22,961 bases of DNA, taken from the NCBI RefSeq assembly GCF_000485595.1, contig NW_014577099.1, forward strand, positions 511,676 through 534,636, given 5' to 3'. The notes under the pieces were generated by a model. The model ran no database searches. It saw only the letters and a program-made list of their open reading frames with translations, and was not told where the DNA came from. This document shows positions 8,641-19,287 of the stretch, in pieces. The translations under genes were made by a program, and so were the position numbers. Each line of letters starts with the position of its first letter. The first letter of the stretch is position 1. This DNA comes from Priapulus caudatus (Eukaryota; Priapulida; Priapulimorpha; Priapulimorphida; Priapulidae).

Positions 8641-9568
8641 CTCCTGGTGGAAACACTACATTTATCACAAAGTACGATCATTTACGAGTCCGTCTTTACC
8701 GGTCACACATCGATAGTAATTTAGATCAATTTCCGCTAGCGTGTACGTTTGTAGCGCAATACCTCTGGCCGTATGAGCCAGCTAAGGCCGCGTGACATAT
8801 CTTTTCAAGAAAAACACCGTCAGCGCACTTTACTGTAAGATGACGTGCTGGTATTACCAGGGGACATTATCTATCCCTGGTATTACGTATGTGTCGTACG
8901 TGTAATTAGCTGTGTGTGCACTGTCTGATGAGTAATTAGGGTGCCAAGGCCGTTCGTGTCAACACATTTGTTCGCAGAAAAGGTCGCACGCGCGAAGCAG
9001 GGGCGGTTTCACGGCGGGTGTTCATCAACACGTTATGATCGGCACGTCGTGATATCAAACGCTTTTGCGCAAATATCTTTTGTTACCGAAATCGCTCAAC
9101 GTTGTATGCAAACCTCCGAGTTTGTCGAAATCGCACCTCGGTGTAGGCTTAGCGAGGGACAAACGGGATGGCCAATGGAGGTCGTAATAAAAAATCAAGG
9201 TCTATAGCGAATACTATAAGAATGTCGCGATCGAGTGGTGAGACGTCGATTGTATATGAGACGATTTGCGCCAAGTGAGCTAACGTCTAAAACATTCTTG
9301 TCACCGATGTAAAAAGAGCTTGGCCATTCACTCACCGTTTGCACCATTTACGTTACTGTACACGGAAAAAAAGAAACATCAAATAACTAATATAACCGCC
9401 CGTTGCAACACAGACCGTATTACCGAAAACGTATTCGTTATCTTAGTTTTCGCGATTGAAAATGCAAATCGTGAAATCGACCTAAAGCGGTTGGTTGTTT
9501 GACGTCGTTTCGTGAAATCTGCAAAACAGGTAGCCTACGTGATTATTACGTGCAGTGCTAGTACAGAG

Positions 9569-9600
9569 AAAACCTCGACAAAACCTCGACAAAACCTCGA
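9569..9600 (+). repeat. Three tandem AAAACCTCGAC units
   Basis: Three consecutive 11-bp units, the last one base short, are present identically in copy 2 at 14408-14439. Confidence 0.85.
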
Positions 9601-9892
9601 TCCTTTCACGTTCCCAGCTGGCAGTGTTTCAGGACAAAACCCTATTTGCCATCAGGTTAAAAGCGTAATTATTTTACCTGCCGAGCCGTGAACGAAACCG
9701 CGAACCGTGAAACGCGAGATAGATCGCCACGCGGTTATACGGTTTGCCACGCGGGCAGCGGCTAGTGAAAGAGATGCGAACGCGTAATGTATGCGTTTAT
9801 GTCGAACAATGATATGCCAGAGATGTTGATTTTATTCGACATAAATTTATGTGCGTACATAACATAATTGATCCGTGAAAGTTAAGGATACT

Positions 9893-10113
9893 GTTATACT
9901 CCTGGCTCTGGGGGGTGTTCGTGTACATGACTCTTTTAGAGCAAAACCTTATATTTTCTCATTCCTTATGGTAAGACTCTCAAAAAAAGTTTGGGTAACA
10001 CTTCTGAGTCAAGTACGTTTTTTCTGTACAGCTAATTATGCGATTTTCGGTTAGGCGCCAAAGTGAAAAAATGACAATATTGAAGTTTCAGAGCATAAAT
10101 ATTTATTAAGCAA
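9893..10113. other. Unique sequence between duplicate copy 1 and the assembly gap
   Basis: AT-rich, with no frame or repeat that I recognise and no counterpart after copy 2. It abuts the run of Ns. Confidence 0.6.
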
Positions 10114-10123
10114 NNNNNNNNNN
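10114..10123. other. Assembly gap (10 Ns)
   Basis: Ten ambiguous bases. Copy 2 of the duplicated segment begins at the next base, so the junction of the two copies is not sequenced. Confidence 1.
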
Positions 10124-10209
10124 TTATAACAAAATATATATAAACTTTTTAAATTTTTCTCCAAAACTAAGGGGCAGCTGCCCCCTTGCCCCCCCAGGCT
10201 ACGAGCCTG
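10124..10209. mobile_element. hAT-like element terminus (right-end fragment, copy 2)
   Basis: Counterpart of 5409-5501 with shorter C runs and GAGCCTG in place of GGCCCTG. Its left side is cut by the assembly gap. Confidence 0.5.
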
Positions 10210-10988
10210 TAGAGTTTATAGACGCAGTAGCGTTTATAGTTTGGACAAAGTGGCGTGCGATAGAGAGTACATAAATGCATTAATAGATTATTATAAAAAC
10301 AGCGCGTGGATGTCCCGCTACGATCGACATTTTGCCACCAAAGATGGTATATGCAGATGGTAAATAGAGATGGCGTGACACCCGGAGTACATGACTGTAT
10401 AGAGATGATGACAGAATGAGATGAGATGAGAGAGATATGTAGAATGAATGGAATGAATAGAATAAATAAATAAATGGATTGATGCTGATGGCATCAACAA
10501 ACAGTCACTATGTATTCCATACAGCGCGTATTTATAGTGAGGTGTTCTCGTGTGAATTAGCGCAGCATACACACAACTAGGAAAATGACAGTTTTCGTAT
10601 AGAAATTGTAGGAGAATTTGTCAGCATGGCAAACGTCTGTATAATGGCTTCATATAATGCGAATGCTACAACATGATTAAAATATTCGTTGACAATACAA
10701 TCCAAAGCACATGCATAAAATATAAGCACATATTATGCAAATATAGGCCTACGACATGAATTTATAATATTTTTATTAATAATAAATATTAAAATTATAA
10801 TAATTATATATATATATATATATATTAAATGTATAATTAATAATTTATGTGCGAATCATGCAATCTATCGTTATAACAATATTTTTGGATGATGGCCAAC
10901 GACAAAATAGACAATACATCTGTTTGTAATATAATATTATACCTTCACAGATAATCAAGAGATTTTCCACTATTGCGTCGCCCTATAA

Positions 10989-11114
10989 TATCAGGAGCGT
11001 ATAATGACAAATTATTTGTCATTATATTATTAACAAATTATTTGTTTTTTATTTAATTAACAAATTATATTATTATATTGTTGACAAATTATTTGTCATT
11101 ATACGCTCCTGATA
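10989..11114. mobile_element. 126-bp nested-palindrome MITE, copy 2 only
   Basis: The outer arms begin TATCAGGAGCGTATAATGAC and end with the inverse complement. Each arm itself contains the smaller palindrome AATGACAAATTATTTGTCATT, and the AT-rich middle is also largely self-complementary. AAT follows the right end and precedes the left end if the termini are taken as ATCAGG/CCTGAT, a possible 3-bp target duplication. Copy 1 lacks the element, and its flanking bases differ too, so the empty site is not a clean reconstruction. Confidence 0.7.
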
Positions 11115-11319
11115 ATATGTAGCTAGTTATAGCTAGTAGTATATTATCTGTGTTACTTGGCATGTGACATACGTGACAAGTTAGAAAATTGTTATATCAT
11201 CTGTAACGGCGATTACTGCGACAGGAGTGTTCGGCTTTAGTGAAAAGCGGACAGCGGCAATTTTCATGTCCTATTTACAAGAGGATGGAAATAGCAGCGG
11301 GGCAATTGGAGTTGTGCAT

Positions 11320-11364
11320 TATCAGGAGTACATGAATAGAAATTATGTTCGTGTACTCCTGATA
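11320..11364. repeat. 45-bp hairpin with TATCAGGAGTAC ends (copy 2)
   Basis: Identical in structure to 6470-6514. It lies about 205 bases after the larger element that shares its termini. Confidence 0.65.
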
Positions 11365-11555
11365 AAATTATATCAGGCCCGAGCACATAGTATACACAGA
11401 TTAAATGTTATACGGGTAAATATAGACCCTGCGACGTTGAATAGCGGCTGAGCGGAAATATTTACCACGGCCAGGCGAGTGTCCATATAGTGCACTCAGC
11501 AGGTAAGCCTGCCAATTCTCGGTTATTGCATGTTTTTCTTTGCTATAGTCAATAA

Positions 11556-11897
11556 TTATTTATTGATTGCGGCACATTGCAAACACACCTTGCGATTCAC
11601 GAATCTAACCAGTCCACCCGGAACAGCATCGAGTGCTAACGGCGTGTGCAGTTTGTGTCTGTGTAAATACTCTACAACGCCTACGATGGCATGACGCGCA
11701 CAATCCTTCATATTTATAGTAACGTCTATTGGTGCTTTCATATCTTCCCATATTTCTACTTTGCCGCACCGAAAATTCCCTTTTTGTGATACCACCGATT
11801 CGATTATTCGTGTATTAGTATAGTATGGGTAGAATTGTTGGCAGTGCATGTTATGTGGACATCCATTCAGAATTGTAACGAGGACATAAAATGTCAT
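11556..11897 (-). CDS. Hypothetical 113-aa open frame, unrecognised (copy 2)
   Basis: Counterpart of 6706-7047, same length and open throughout. Differences are NMHC for NIHC and IIESV for IIDSV, plus one silent change. It has the same six cysteines and the same AATAAA overlapping the stop. No family was recognised; if the copies are alleles this is the same locus. Confidence 0.25.
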   Translation of the reverse strand: MTFYVLVTILNGCPHNMHCQQFYPYYTNTRIIESVVSQKGNFRCGKVEIWEDMKAPIDVTINMKDCARHAIVGVVEYLHRHKLHTPLALDAVPGGLVRFVNRKVCLQCAAINK

Positions 11898-12671
11898 TTT
11901 ATATATTATAAAATGATTTGCGGCTTAATCTAAACGAACGTTCCCCATTTTGTTTTAACCACGCTGCTTTATGACGATCCGAACTTTTGCCCTTCAAGAT
12001 GATTGCCTATAATTCTTGATATCTCAAGAGGAGTTGGACATGTGACGTTTATGTTCGGGATATGAGGGTGCGGTGAAAAACAATATACATATAAGTAAGC
12101 GAGCAAGGTACAGGGTGTGCAAAATGACAAAATGTTGTATTTCCAATTTGGAATGGTCTCACAGATTCATTAGGGATCTTTATTCTGTTACGAAATGCGA
12201 CTTACTACTTGTCCAGTAACCGGCCGAGCCCCAAAGTCACTCCGGAGTTACTGTTGACATTCTGGCAGCCCGCACGTTTGGCGTGGACCTAGCATGCTCC
12301 CATAAATTGATTTACCAGAATGATAGATGCATGATGATGTAGTGCGCTAGCTTAGATTCATCGATAGTTTTTTGTATCAAGTTTATGCACTCGTATGAAT
12401 ATGTAAGAATGTAGGAATGTAGGAAAATAGAGAAAGTGTCTACTTAGTGCAAGTATAGAGAACTATCTGAATTCAGTACTAACTATTACTGTCATCGTTG
12501 CTGCCACAACAGCAGCAAAAGTAAGAGCTGTAGCAGAAGCGACAATAGAAGTACGAAGTCTCTTTGTTACTATTGTCTAACACACATTGCCCAATGACTA
12601 TGGGTTTATCTAAAACTACCTCTGTCTTAGCTAATATATGGCCGGTCAGTGACTCGCAAAATACGCAGTAA

Positions 12672-12919
12672 AGGCCTCCGCACATGGTGCGCATTCGGTG
12701 CGCGCCGACGGCGCTGCGCCGAATGCGCGCGCAAAATATCTATCGTGTTTGATTTTTCTGGCTCAGCGCCGTTGGCGCGCGCCAAATTCGCACCGTGTGC
12801 GGGCTGGTTTACGTGCTTTGGTCGCCATGGCCACCATGGTCGCGCATGGTCGCGCATGGTCGCTCATGGGCACCATTGCGTGCGCAAATGGTGCCCGCGT
12901 TTAGTGTGCGGGGACGCAT
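12672..12919. mobile_element. GC-rich foldback MITE, Harbinger-like (copy 2)
   Basis: Same termini, TAA flanks, decamer array and 29-bp palindrome as the copy at 7828-8075. Two substitutions here improve internal symmetry: CTGCGCCG for CTCCGCCG, and TTGGCGCGCGCCAA, a perfect palindrome, for the broken form in copy 1. Confidence 0.5.
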
Positions 12920-13307
12920 TAAACTAGCGTGATTTGGATTTTGTGTGAGTTGCTCAGATTTGATTTTGTTTGCCGCTAGCCGGAAATCAAGTCTATTTCT
13001 ATAACGTTGGCCATTGTTTTTTTTCTGAAGAGGGAGTTGTTAAATAAGAGGTTTATAAAAGCCTTTCTTAAAACTGTTGCGAACATATATACTTTCTTGT
13101 GCGAATTGAAACTGATATGTGGTTCAAATTCAAATTTATTCATTTCAATAGAATTACGACTTCAAGTATGCCTTCTGCATCGTTATCATTGTGTTGACAA
13201 GGTGCTACAGTAACACTGCAGCCGTACATGGATGGATTGTTCCGAGCCTAGACTTGCACCTGAGCAGTGTGCAAGAGAAGATTGCTTTGGGAAATAGCAT
13301 GTCCTCT

Positions 13308-13470
13308 CATTCTTCCCTCTCCCTCCCTCCCTCCCTCCCCCCTTTCAATCCACCCCCTTTCATTTTCCACCCAACCATTCCCTTCCTCCCCCTTCCCCAT
13401 CTCTCTCTTACCCACTCTCCCTCACAACATTCTCCGTCTGCCCCGTCTCTATCCTTCTGTCTGACACCCT
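13308..13470. repeat. Pyrimidine-rich tract (copy 2)
   Basis: Counterpart of 8480-8640 with a shorter TCCC run and a small upstream deletion. The frames 13191-13556 and 13267-13464 are Ser/Pro-rich translations of it. Confidence 0.8.
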
Positions 13471-14407
13471 ATCTCCTGGTGGAAACACTACATTTATCAC
13501 AAAGTACGATCATTTACGAGTCCGTCTTTACCGGTCACACATCGATAGTAATTTAGATCAATTTCCGCTAGCGTGTACGTTTGTAGCGCAATACCTCTGG
13601 CCGTATGAGCCAGCTAAGGCCGCGTGACATATCTTTTCAAGAAAAACACCGTCAGCGCACTTTACTGTAAGATGACGTGCTAGTATTACCAGGGGACATT
13701 ATCTACCCCGGGTATTACGTATGTGTCGTACGTGTAATTAGCTGTGTGTGCACTGTCTGATGAGTAATTAGGGTGCCAAGGCCGTTCGTGTCAACACCGA
13801 TATATAAGCATTTGTTCGCAGAAAAGGTCGCACGCGCGAAGCAGGGGCGGTTTCACGGTGGGTGTTCATCAACACGTTATGATCGGCACGTCGTGATATC
13901 AAACGCTTTTGCGCAAATATCTTTCGTTACCGAAATCGCTCAACGTTGTATGCAAACCTCCGAGTTTGTCGAAGTCGCACCTCGGTGTAGGCTTAGCGAG
14001 GTACAAACGGGATGGCCAATGGAGGTCGTAATAAAAAATCAAGGTCAATAACGAATACTATAAGAATGTCGCGATCGAGTGGTGAGACGTCGATTGTATA
14101 TGAGACGATTTGCGCCAAGTGAGCTAACGTCTAAAACATTCTTGTCACCGATGTAAAAAGAGCTTGGCCATTCACTCACCGTTTGCACCATTTACGTTAC
14201 TGTACACGGAAAAAAAGAAACATCAAATAACTAATATAACCGCCCGTTGCAACACGTATTACCGAAAACGTATTCGTTATCTTAGTTTTCGCGATTGAAA
14301 ATGCAAATCGTGAAATCGACCTAAAGCGGTTGGTTGTTTGACGTCGTTTCGTGAAATCTGCAAAACAGGTAGCCTACGTGATTATTACGTGCAGTGCTAG
14401 TACAGAG

Positions 14408-14439
14408 AAAACCTCGACAAAACCTCGACAAAACCTCGA
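14408..14439 (+). repeat. Three tandem AAAACCTCGAC units (copy 2)
   Basis: Same as 9569-9600. Confidence 0.85.
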
Positions 14440-14724
14440 TCCTTTCACGTTCCCAGCTGGCGGTGTTTCAGGACAAAACCCTATTTGCCATCAGGTTAAA
14501 AGCGTAATTATTTTACCTGCCGAGCCGTGAACGAAACCGCGAACCGTGAAACGCGAGATAGATCACCACGCGGTTATACGGTTTGCCACGCGGGCAGCGG
14601 CTAGTGAAAGAGATGCGAACGCGTAATGTATGCGTTTATGTCGAACAATGATATGCCAGAGATGTTGATTTTATTCGACATAAATTTATGTGCGTACATA
14701 ACATAATTGATCCGTGAAAGTTAA

Positions 14725-15426
14725 GGATACTATTAGGGCTGGGAGGTAATTTTCGGTCGAAATTTTAATACCCATTTTATTTGATAGATCGTACCCACGG
14801 GCAGCTATGTATACGTAGAGATTATGTATGTAATCTCCCAAACAGTTTAAAATTCCCGCATTAGTCAATTCTTAACACAGGCGTTCAATCATGGGAAATT
14901 TAGAAAAGTGCTAATATCTCCATTGTTAGAAATGCTGAAGTTGCTGATTTTACAAACGCTATTCGAAACTCACAACTCCGATTCCAAAAATGTTTGTTAC
15001 GTTTCAATGCTAGCATATCAAAGGAAAAAAGGGTACCTAAAATTTAAAAAAAATTCCTCTTTGTTTACGAAATTGTTGCGTTTTGAAAATCACTACAAAT
15101 TTTCGTACATCTTTTCAACTTATTTTCTAAATTAAAGCATTTAAATAAAATTCCAGGGACACATTTTTAGTTCATATTAAAAACAACTTATGGTTAAAAG
15201 TTTAAGTCCCAACACTTTGCTGTTTCTGAAAAAAACCAAAAAAATTATTTGTTGGTATAAATTCACAATTTTTGCCGTCACTTAATTAGCGATGATATAT
15301 TTTTTTTTCATCGAGAGCGTAGAGAGACATCTCTCTTGTATAATGGATATGAGTTTGATTGAATTTGATGAGCAGTTATGTTGCAATGCCCTACAGTGTT
15401 ACCCGTCCGTAACCCTAACAGTATCC
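14725..15426. mobile_element. Possible inserted element bounded by inverted GGATACTRTTAGGG
   Basis: GGATACTATTAGGG at 14725-14738 has the inverse partner CCCTAACAGTATCC at 15413-15426 (13 of 14 match). The left side continues TAGGGCTGGG, which resembles hAT termini. The interior is AT-rich without a convincing frame; 14686-14868 (-) and 14908-15135 (+) show nothing recognisable. It begins exactly where similarity between the duplicate copies stops. No target duplication was found, so this is tentative. Confidence 0.3.
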
Positions 15427-15443
15427 TGGCTATTAGTATAGTT

Positions 15444-15476
15444 ATAGAATAGAATAGAATAGAATAGAATAGAATT
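15444..15476 (+). repeat. (AGAAT)n microsatellite
   Basis: About six AGAAT units. Degenerate ATAGTATAGTTA-like repeats follow to about 15512, and CTAACAGTA motifs recur at 15413, 15515 and 15542. Confidence 0.85.
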
Positions 15477-15694
15477 AGTTATAGAATAGTATAGTTAGTA
15501 TAGTATAGTTAAAGGGCTAACAGTATAGGACTAACAGTAACCCTAACAGTATGGTGGCTGTGCGTACAGAGTGTCGTACAAATACAGCGCCGATATACAT
15601 ACATATACGATATACTTACAGTATATATAAATTCTGGGTTCATGTGTTATTAGGAATGCTCAATAAGCAGATAGCAAATGTTTTAGGTATTCCT

Positions 15695-15736
15695 GGTAAC
15701 GGTAACTAGTAACTAGTAAACGGTAACTGGTAACGG
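15695..15736 (+). repeat. Short GGTAACTAGTAAC tandem repeat
   Basis: GGTAAC and TAGTAAC units alternate over about 40 bases. Confidence 0.7.
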
Positions 15737-16221
15737 GCAAATTGGATTGATATGAGAAACAGACATCATGACACCCGTTTATATGCGTGTTTGACCTTTA
15801 CTGGGACTTACGTGTGTCGAATAAGATCAGATGTAAAGCTGTTATATCCATATATCAATAAAAGCCACCGGCATGTCAAATAGTAACTTGTACATGAACA
15901 AAGAATTCCGGCGTCCATGACCTTGGTGAATCTACCGGATGCTTTGACTATGAAATGCAGTTACATGGCCAATTGCGATGCGCAAGTGGCTTATTGATGG
16001 CGTGCCACTCATGAGACCGATCGTCACAGCTACAGTTAGCAAGGAAAAATAATCTGCGTCAGATAATGAGAGAATACAGCCGAGCGACTGGCGAGCAATT
16101 AATCGTCACACGATTGGCTGATTTGCTTCATTCGATCTGGTTCCACGCTAATAAATCTGTGAGCGCGCGTTTGTGTCTGCCCGCGTGTACGTGCGTGTAC
16201 GTGTACGCACAAGCGCGTCTT
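15737..16221. other. Gene-free stretch
   Basis: No gene or structured repeat was recognised before the microsatellite. The frame 16066-16467 is open mainly because it runs through the GT repeat. Confidence 0.5.
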
Positions 16222-16225
16222 TCTG

Positions 16226-16294
<69 letters not shown>

Positions 16295-16330
16295 TGGTGT
16301 GTGTGTGTGTGTGTGTGTGGGTGTGTGTAA
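16222..16330 (+). repeat. (CT)n(GT)n compound microsatellite
   Basis: A TC run switches to a GT run of about 90 bases with a few GG interruptions. Alternating purine-pyrimidine sequence of this length can adopt Z-DNA. A small hairpin (GTAAGTCCGT with its inverse) follows at 16339-16362. Confidence 0.95.
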
Positions 16331-16485
16331 GTGAGTGTGTAAGTCCGTGTGTACGGACTTACATACGCGCGTGCGTGCATTGGTGCGTGTTTCAGACAGA
16401 TAAAGAATGTCTGCGCTGTATACGTCGGCTAGGATTACGTATGTCTACATACTTACGACGAGATTGATTTCGAAGTAGGTATTAT

Positions 16486-16892
16486 CACAGGCACTTGGAG
16501 CGTTTCAATAAAATATAATGCTAAATAAATACGAAATCTGTTTACTACCAAAGTCTTAATGTTTCTCTATTCTCTGTCACCTATTATTGCCGACAATTTC
16601 CTGTAAATGCCGTCCAAATGCTCATCTGCAACACACGCTGGCTGCCGCACGCTAGCTGCTGCACACTGACACATAAATATATAGTTATGTATTATATGTA
16701 TTTATGTGTCAGTGTGCAGCAGCTGGCGTGCGGCAGCCAGCGTGTGTTGCAGATGAGCATTTGGACGGCATTTACAGGAAATTGTCGGCAATAATAGGTG
16801 AAAGAGAGTAGAGAAACATTCAGACTTTAGTAGTAAATAGGTTTCGTATTTATTTAGCATTATATTCTATTGAAACGCTCCAAGTGCCTGTG
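16486..16892. mobile_element. 407-bp near-perfect palindromic (foldback) element
   Basis: The left end CACAGGCACTTGGAGCG and right end CGCTCCAAGTGCCTGTG are exact inverse complements. The arms continue for about 195 bases with roughly eight mismatches and only a short AT loop near 16689. The right arm is clearly related to 17489-17660. No open frame is present. It is probably a foldback MITE, or an inverted dimer of the related element. Confidence 0.85.
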
Positions 16893-17174
16893 GGTAGGCC
16901 CTATTATGTTTGGCATGGCCTAACGTAATTAAATACACGGGTTTAACCTAGCAATCGCACACCACATGTTCTCGTTACCATGGAAATCAACCCCCCTCAC
17001 AAGTGACGAGACATTGATACTACCATCCTTCATAAGATACCAACTCAGTCATTATGTACGTTTCTGAAGTGAAGAAGTAAAGAAATCCATATAATAGGGA
17101 AATTAGTGGATAAGGATTATACGCATAGGGTAGTTGACGTGTAAGCGCACACAGCTGACCTATTTGTATGCGCC
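16893..17174. other. Unique spacer between repeats
   Basis: No gene recognised. Confidence 0.5.
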
Positions 17175-17237
17175 AGGTTCACGGACCGCCTGAAGCCCAT
17201 CCAAAGGGGTCCGTGGACCACAGGTTAAGAACTCCTG
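17175..17237. mobile_element. Solo hAT (MER/Charlie-like) right terminus
   Basis: The sequence GGGGTCCGTGGACCACAGG then TTAAGAACTCCTG, ending at 17237, has the form of hAT termini of the type CAG-GGTTCTTAACC-GGGTCC read in reverse. An inverted GGTTCACGGACC lies at about 17175. No opposite terminus was seen nearby. Confidence 0.45.
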
Positions 17238-17414
17238 TCCTATCTGGTTTTGTACGGTTGGCGCGTTGATTGCCGTGCAAATGCTTGGGACAAGTGACTA
17301 CGAAAGATCAATGTATAAAAAAGGAAAAAAAGAAATTATTGCGCTTCCACTTTCTGTTTCCTTTTATCTTGCCTTATATTGACACACATCTGTGGTAAAT
17401 ACAGAGAAGGACAC

Positions 17415-17660
17415 AGGAACAGGCACTTAGAACGTTTCAATAGTAAAATAATTGTAAATGTTATTCTTGTTGTCTGTGCACAGCGGTGTGCGTGCGGTGT
17501 ACTTGTGTGTTGCAGAGGAGCAGTTGAACGGCATTTACAGAAAATTATCGGCAATAATAATAAAGGCGAAAGAGAGTAGAGAAACATTAAGACTCTGGTA
17601 GTAAATACATTTCGTGTTTATTTACCATTAATTTTCTATTGAAACGTTCCAAGTGCCCGT
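17415..17660. mobile_element. Relative of the 407-bp palindrome, TIR of about 40 bp
   Basis: The left end AGGCACTTAGAACGTTTCAA and the right end, ending AACGTTCCAAGTGCCCGT, pair imperfectly over about 40 bases. From 17489 onward it matches the right arm of 16486-16892 at roughly four bases in five. GGACAC flanks both ends (17409-17414 and 17661-17666), a possible 6-bp target duplication. Unlike the larger element it is not a full palindrome, so it may be the parental MITE form. Confidence 0.6.
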
Positions 17661-17666
17661 GGACAC

Positions 17667-18867
17667 GCGGGTGCTCGTTCGCCTCGATTGCACTGAGAGA
17701 AATGGCAGCTATCGGAAAGGCGAGCCAAGCGACAAGCGGCTGCGCTGAGAATGGAATCGGGAGACATCTGAGCAAATTCTAACCGTCGTACTACCCGTGA
17801 GAATTTCAACGCATGTCGCTCGCACTTGTTCGTCGATTCTTGTCATACTGTGAGGACACAGCCGTCCTATATGTGGTGAGCGCACACTTGTCTCTCCATA
17901 TATAGTGCCAATCGAGTTTCCTTGCCAGCATCGTAAGTTCTAAGAATGTAATAAATGCAGTCTGACAGTGAGAACGCTGACTGGAGGAGTGTACTGACGG
18001 ATCTGCCCGCACAGCCTGCTGTGTGCTAACATGAAGCCTATTATATGCATTCCTGGTGGGCATTACGATTAGTGAAGCTCGCGACACAAGATGCGTGTGT
18101 GCACGGATATATATCTGCCGCCGTGTGTTCAAGACATGTGCTATAGGAAGGCACTCGCGCGGAATAACGTTGAACAAATTGCTATTGCCATTCAAACATG
18201 TTATCTGATGCGTGCGGCATGCTACCCGACACTAATTGATTTTACTGCTGCAAGCTGCGATGGTTTCGTAGGCATGTGATAAAATTACCATAGAGTAACA
18301 TTAAATCGGATGTTCATACGATCAAGAGTAAAGAAATTTGTTTGTATTCGTTTCTGATATGATATGTTACTCACGATATAAATTTCTCGTTCCTAATCGG
18401 TCAGTGCCAAGGTCAGTGTTAACATTTCGCAAAATGCTAAATCTGTCGCTTCGTCTGCAGATGATTTACTTAATCGATCTCACAGTCGATATTCCCAGCT
18501 CGGAGATACACGTCTCTGTTGAGCTGCGAGGGCTGTCGGTTTGTTTTCTATCTGTTCAGAGACACCGTTCCTCAGGCCATCACTCAACCTGCCCGATGCG
18601 TGCAGTACAAAGCACGTATAGTACCATAAGTCAAAAAACCTCACATCGATTTCTTCGACACATACAAGATGTGCTGTGGTGCGTGCAGTGTGTTTAACGG
18701 CATCTCCTAACAGCGCGGCCTCACGGGTAATTCAAGCCCATCTATAGGGAGGCAAACCGCATTCAGCACAGTCATGCTACAGCCACGTTCGATTGAAAAA
18801 ATAGCTAAATTTTAAAGTGATTACGTCACAGTAAATAATAAAAGTACATTTTTTGTGCTATTCCGTT
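17667..18867. other. Gene-free stretch
   Basis: Frames at 17806-18195 (-), 18091-18279 (+) and 18338-18697 (+) have no recognisable domain. A good-looking acceptor (TCGTCTGCAG at about 18453-18462) precedes an open stretch in the last, but no matching donor or known protein similarity was seen. Confidence 0.4.
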
Positions 18868-18925
18868 TGATGTGAACAGAAGTTAATAAAGACAAATTTA
18901 TCTTTATTAACTACTGATGTGAACA
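18868..18925. repeat. Hairpin insertion between 11-bp direct repeats
   Basis: AGTTAATAAAGA (18881-18892) pairs exactly with TCTTTATTAACT (18901-18912). TGATGTGAACA occurs immediately outside on both sides (18868-18878 and 18915-18925). The layout looks like a tiny inserted hairpin with its target duplication, or a templated repair product. Confidence 0.7.
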
Positions 18926-19287
18926 AACACTCGATCGTGACTCATACATAGCCAAGCATTTAATATCGTGATCAATATATCAAATCGATTTTTTGGATTG
19001 GATTTGGATTTGGATCTTATCAGGTAAGAATTCGAGGATACATTTAGTGCCGTTAGTACTTATTTTTTATGTAAAAGAAATTCGTGACGTAGTCAATTTA
19101 AACGATCGTAGCGAGATGCCGCCTAGATTAGATTGACGTAGACATATTGTTAAAAATGTCTGAGATCGGACAGAGCCGACGATGTCGACGTAGTCGTTCA
19201 GTCACGTATTCAGCGACGGCGATTGGCATAGTGATTGTGCCAACGCGCATTGAAGCCAATATACCCATACGCGCGAGAGCAGATACT
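18926..19287. other. Gene-free stretch
   Basis: Only a short TTGGAT repeat at about 18993-19017 stands out. The overlapping frames 19128-19367 (-) and 19147-19419 (+) run into the CACG microsatellite. Confidence 0.5.

Larger units (their letters stand above)
5409..9892 (+). repeat. Duplicated segment, copy 1 (about 4.5 kb)
   Basis: It matches 10124-14732 in the same orientation from a TTATAATAAAATATATATAA-like start to GGATACT at 9886-9892. From 8941 to 9890 I count roughly one substitution per 100 bases plus a few short indels. Copy 1 lacks the 126-bp palindromic insert of copy 2 and has about 36 extra bases near 6295-6345. The left edge of the true duplication is unknown, because copy 2 begins directly at an assembly gap. 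Confidence 0.95.
10124..14732 (+). repeat. Duplicated segment, copy 2 (about 4.6 kb)
   Basis: Same orientation as 5409-9892. The coordinate offset is 4706 near 10318, 4850 near 11556, 4844 near 12479 and 4832 near 13773, reflecting indels. Similarity ends at GGATACT (14725-14731). After that the copies are unrelated. Confidence 0.95.

Noticed and set aside
8347-8724. 125-aa Ser/Pro-rich frame (also 13191-13556)
   Set aside because: It translates a pyrimidine tract, and the two copies differ by unit number and indels without sign of frame constraint beyond the repeat.
8941-9207. 88-aa plus frame conserved in copy 2 (13773-14051)
   Set aside because: No recognisable domain, no ATG at the proposed start (GTG), and a 12-base insertion plus several amino-acid-changing differences in copy 2.
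16066-16467. 133-aa plus and 93-aa minus frames around the GT repeat
   Set aside because: They are open only because the dinucleotide repeat contains no stops.
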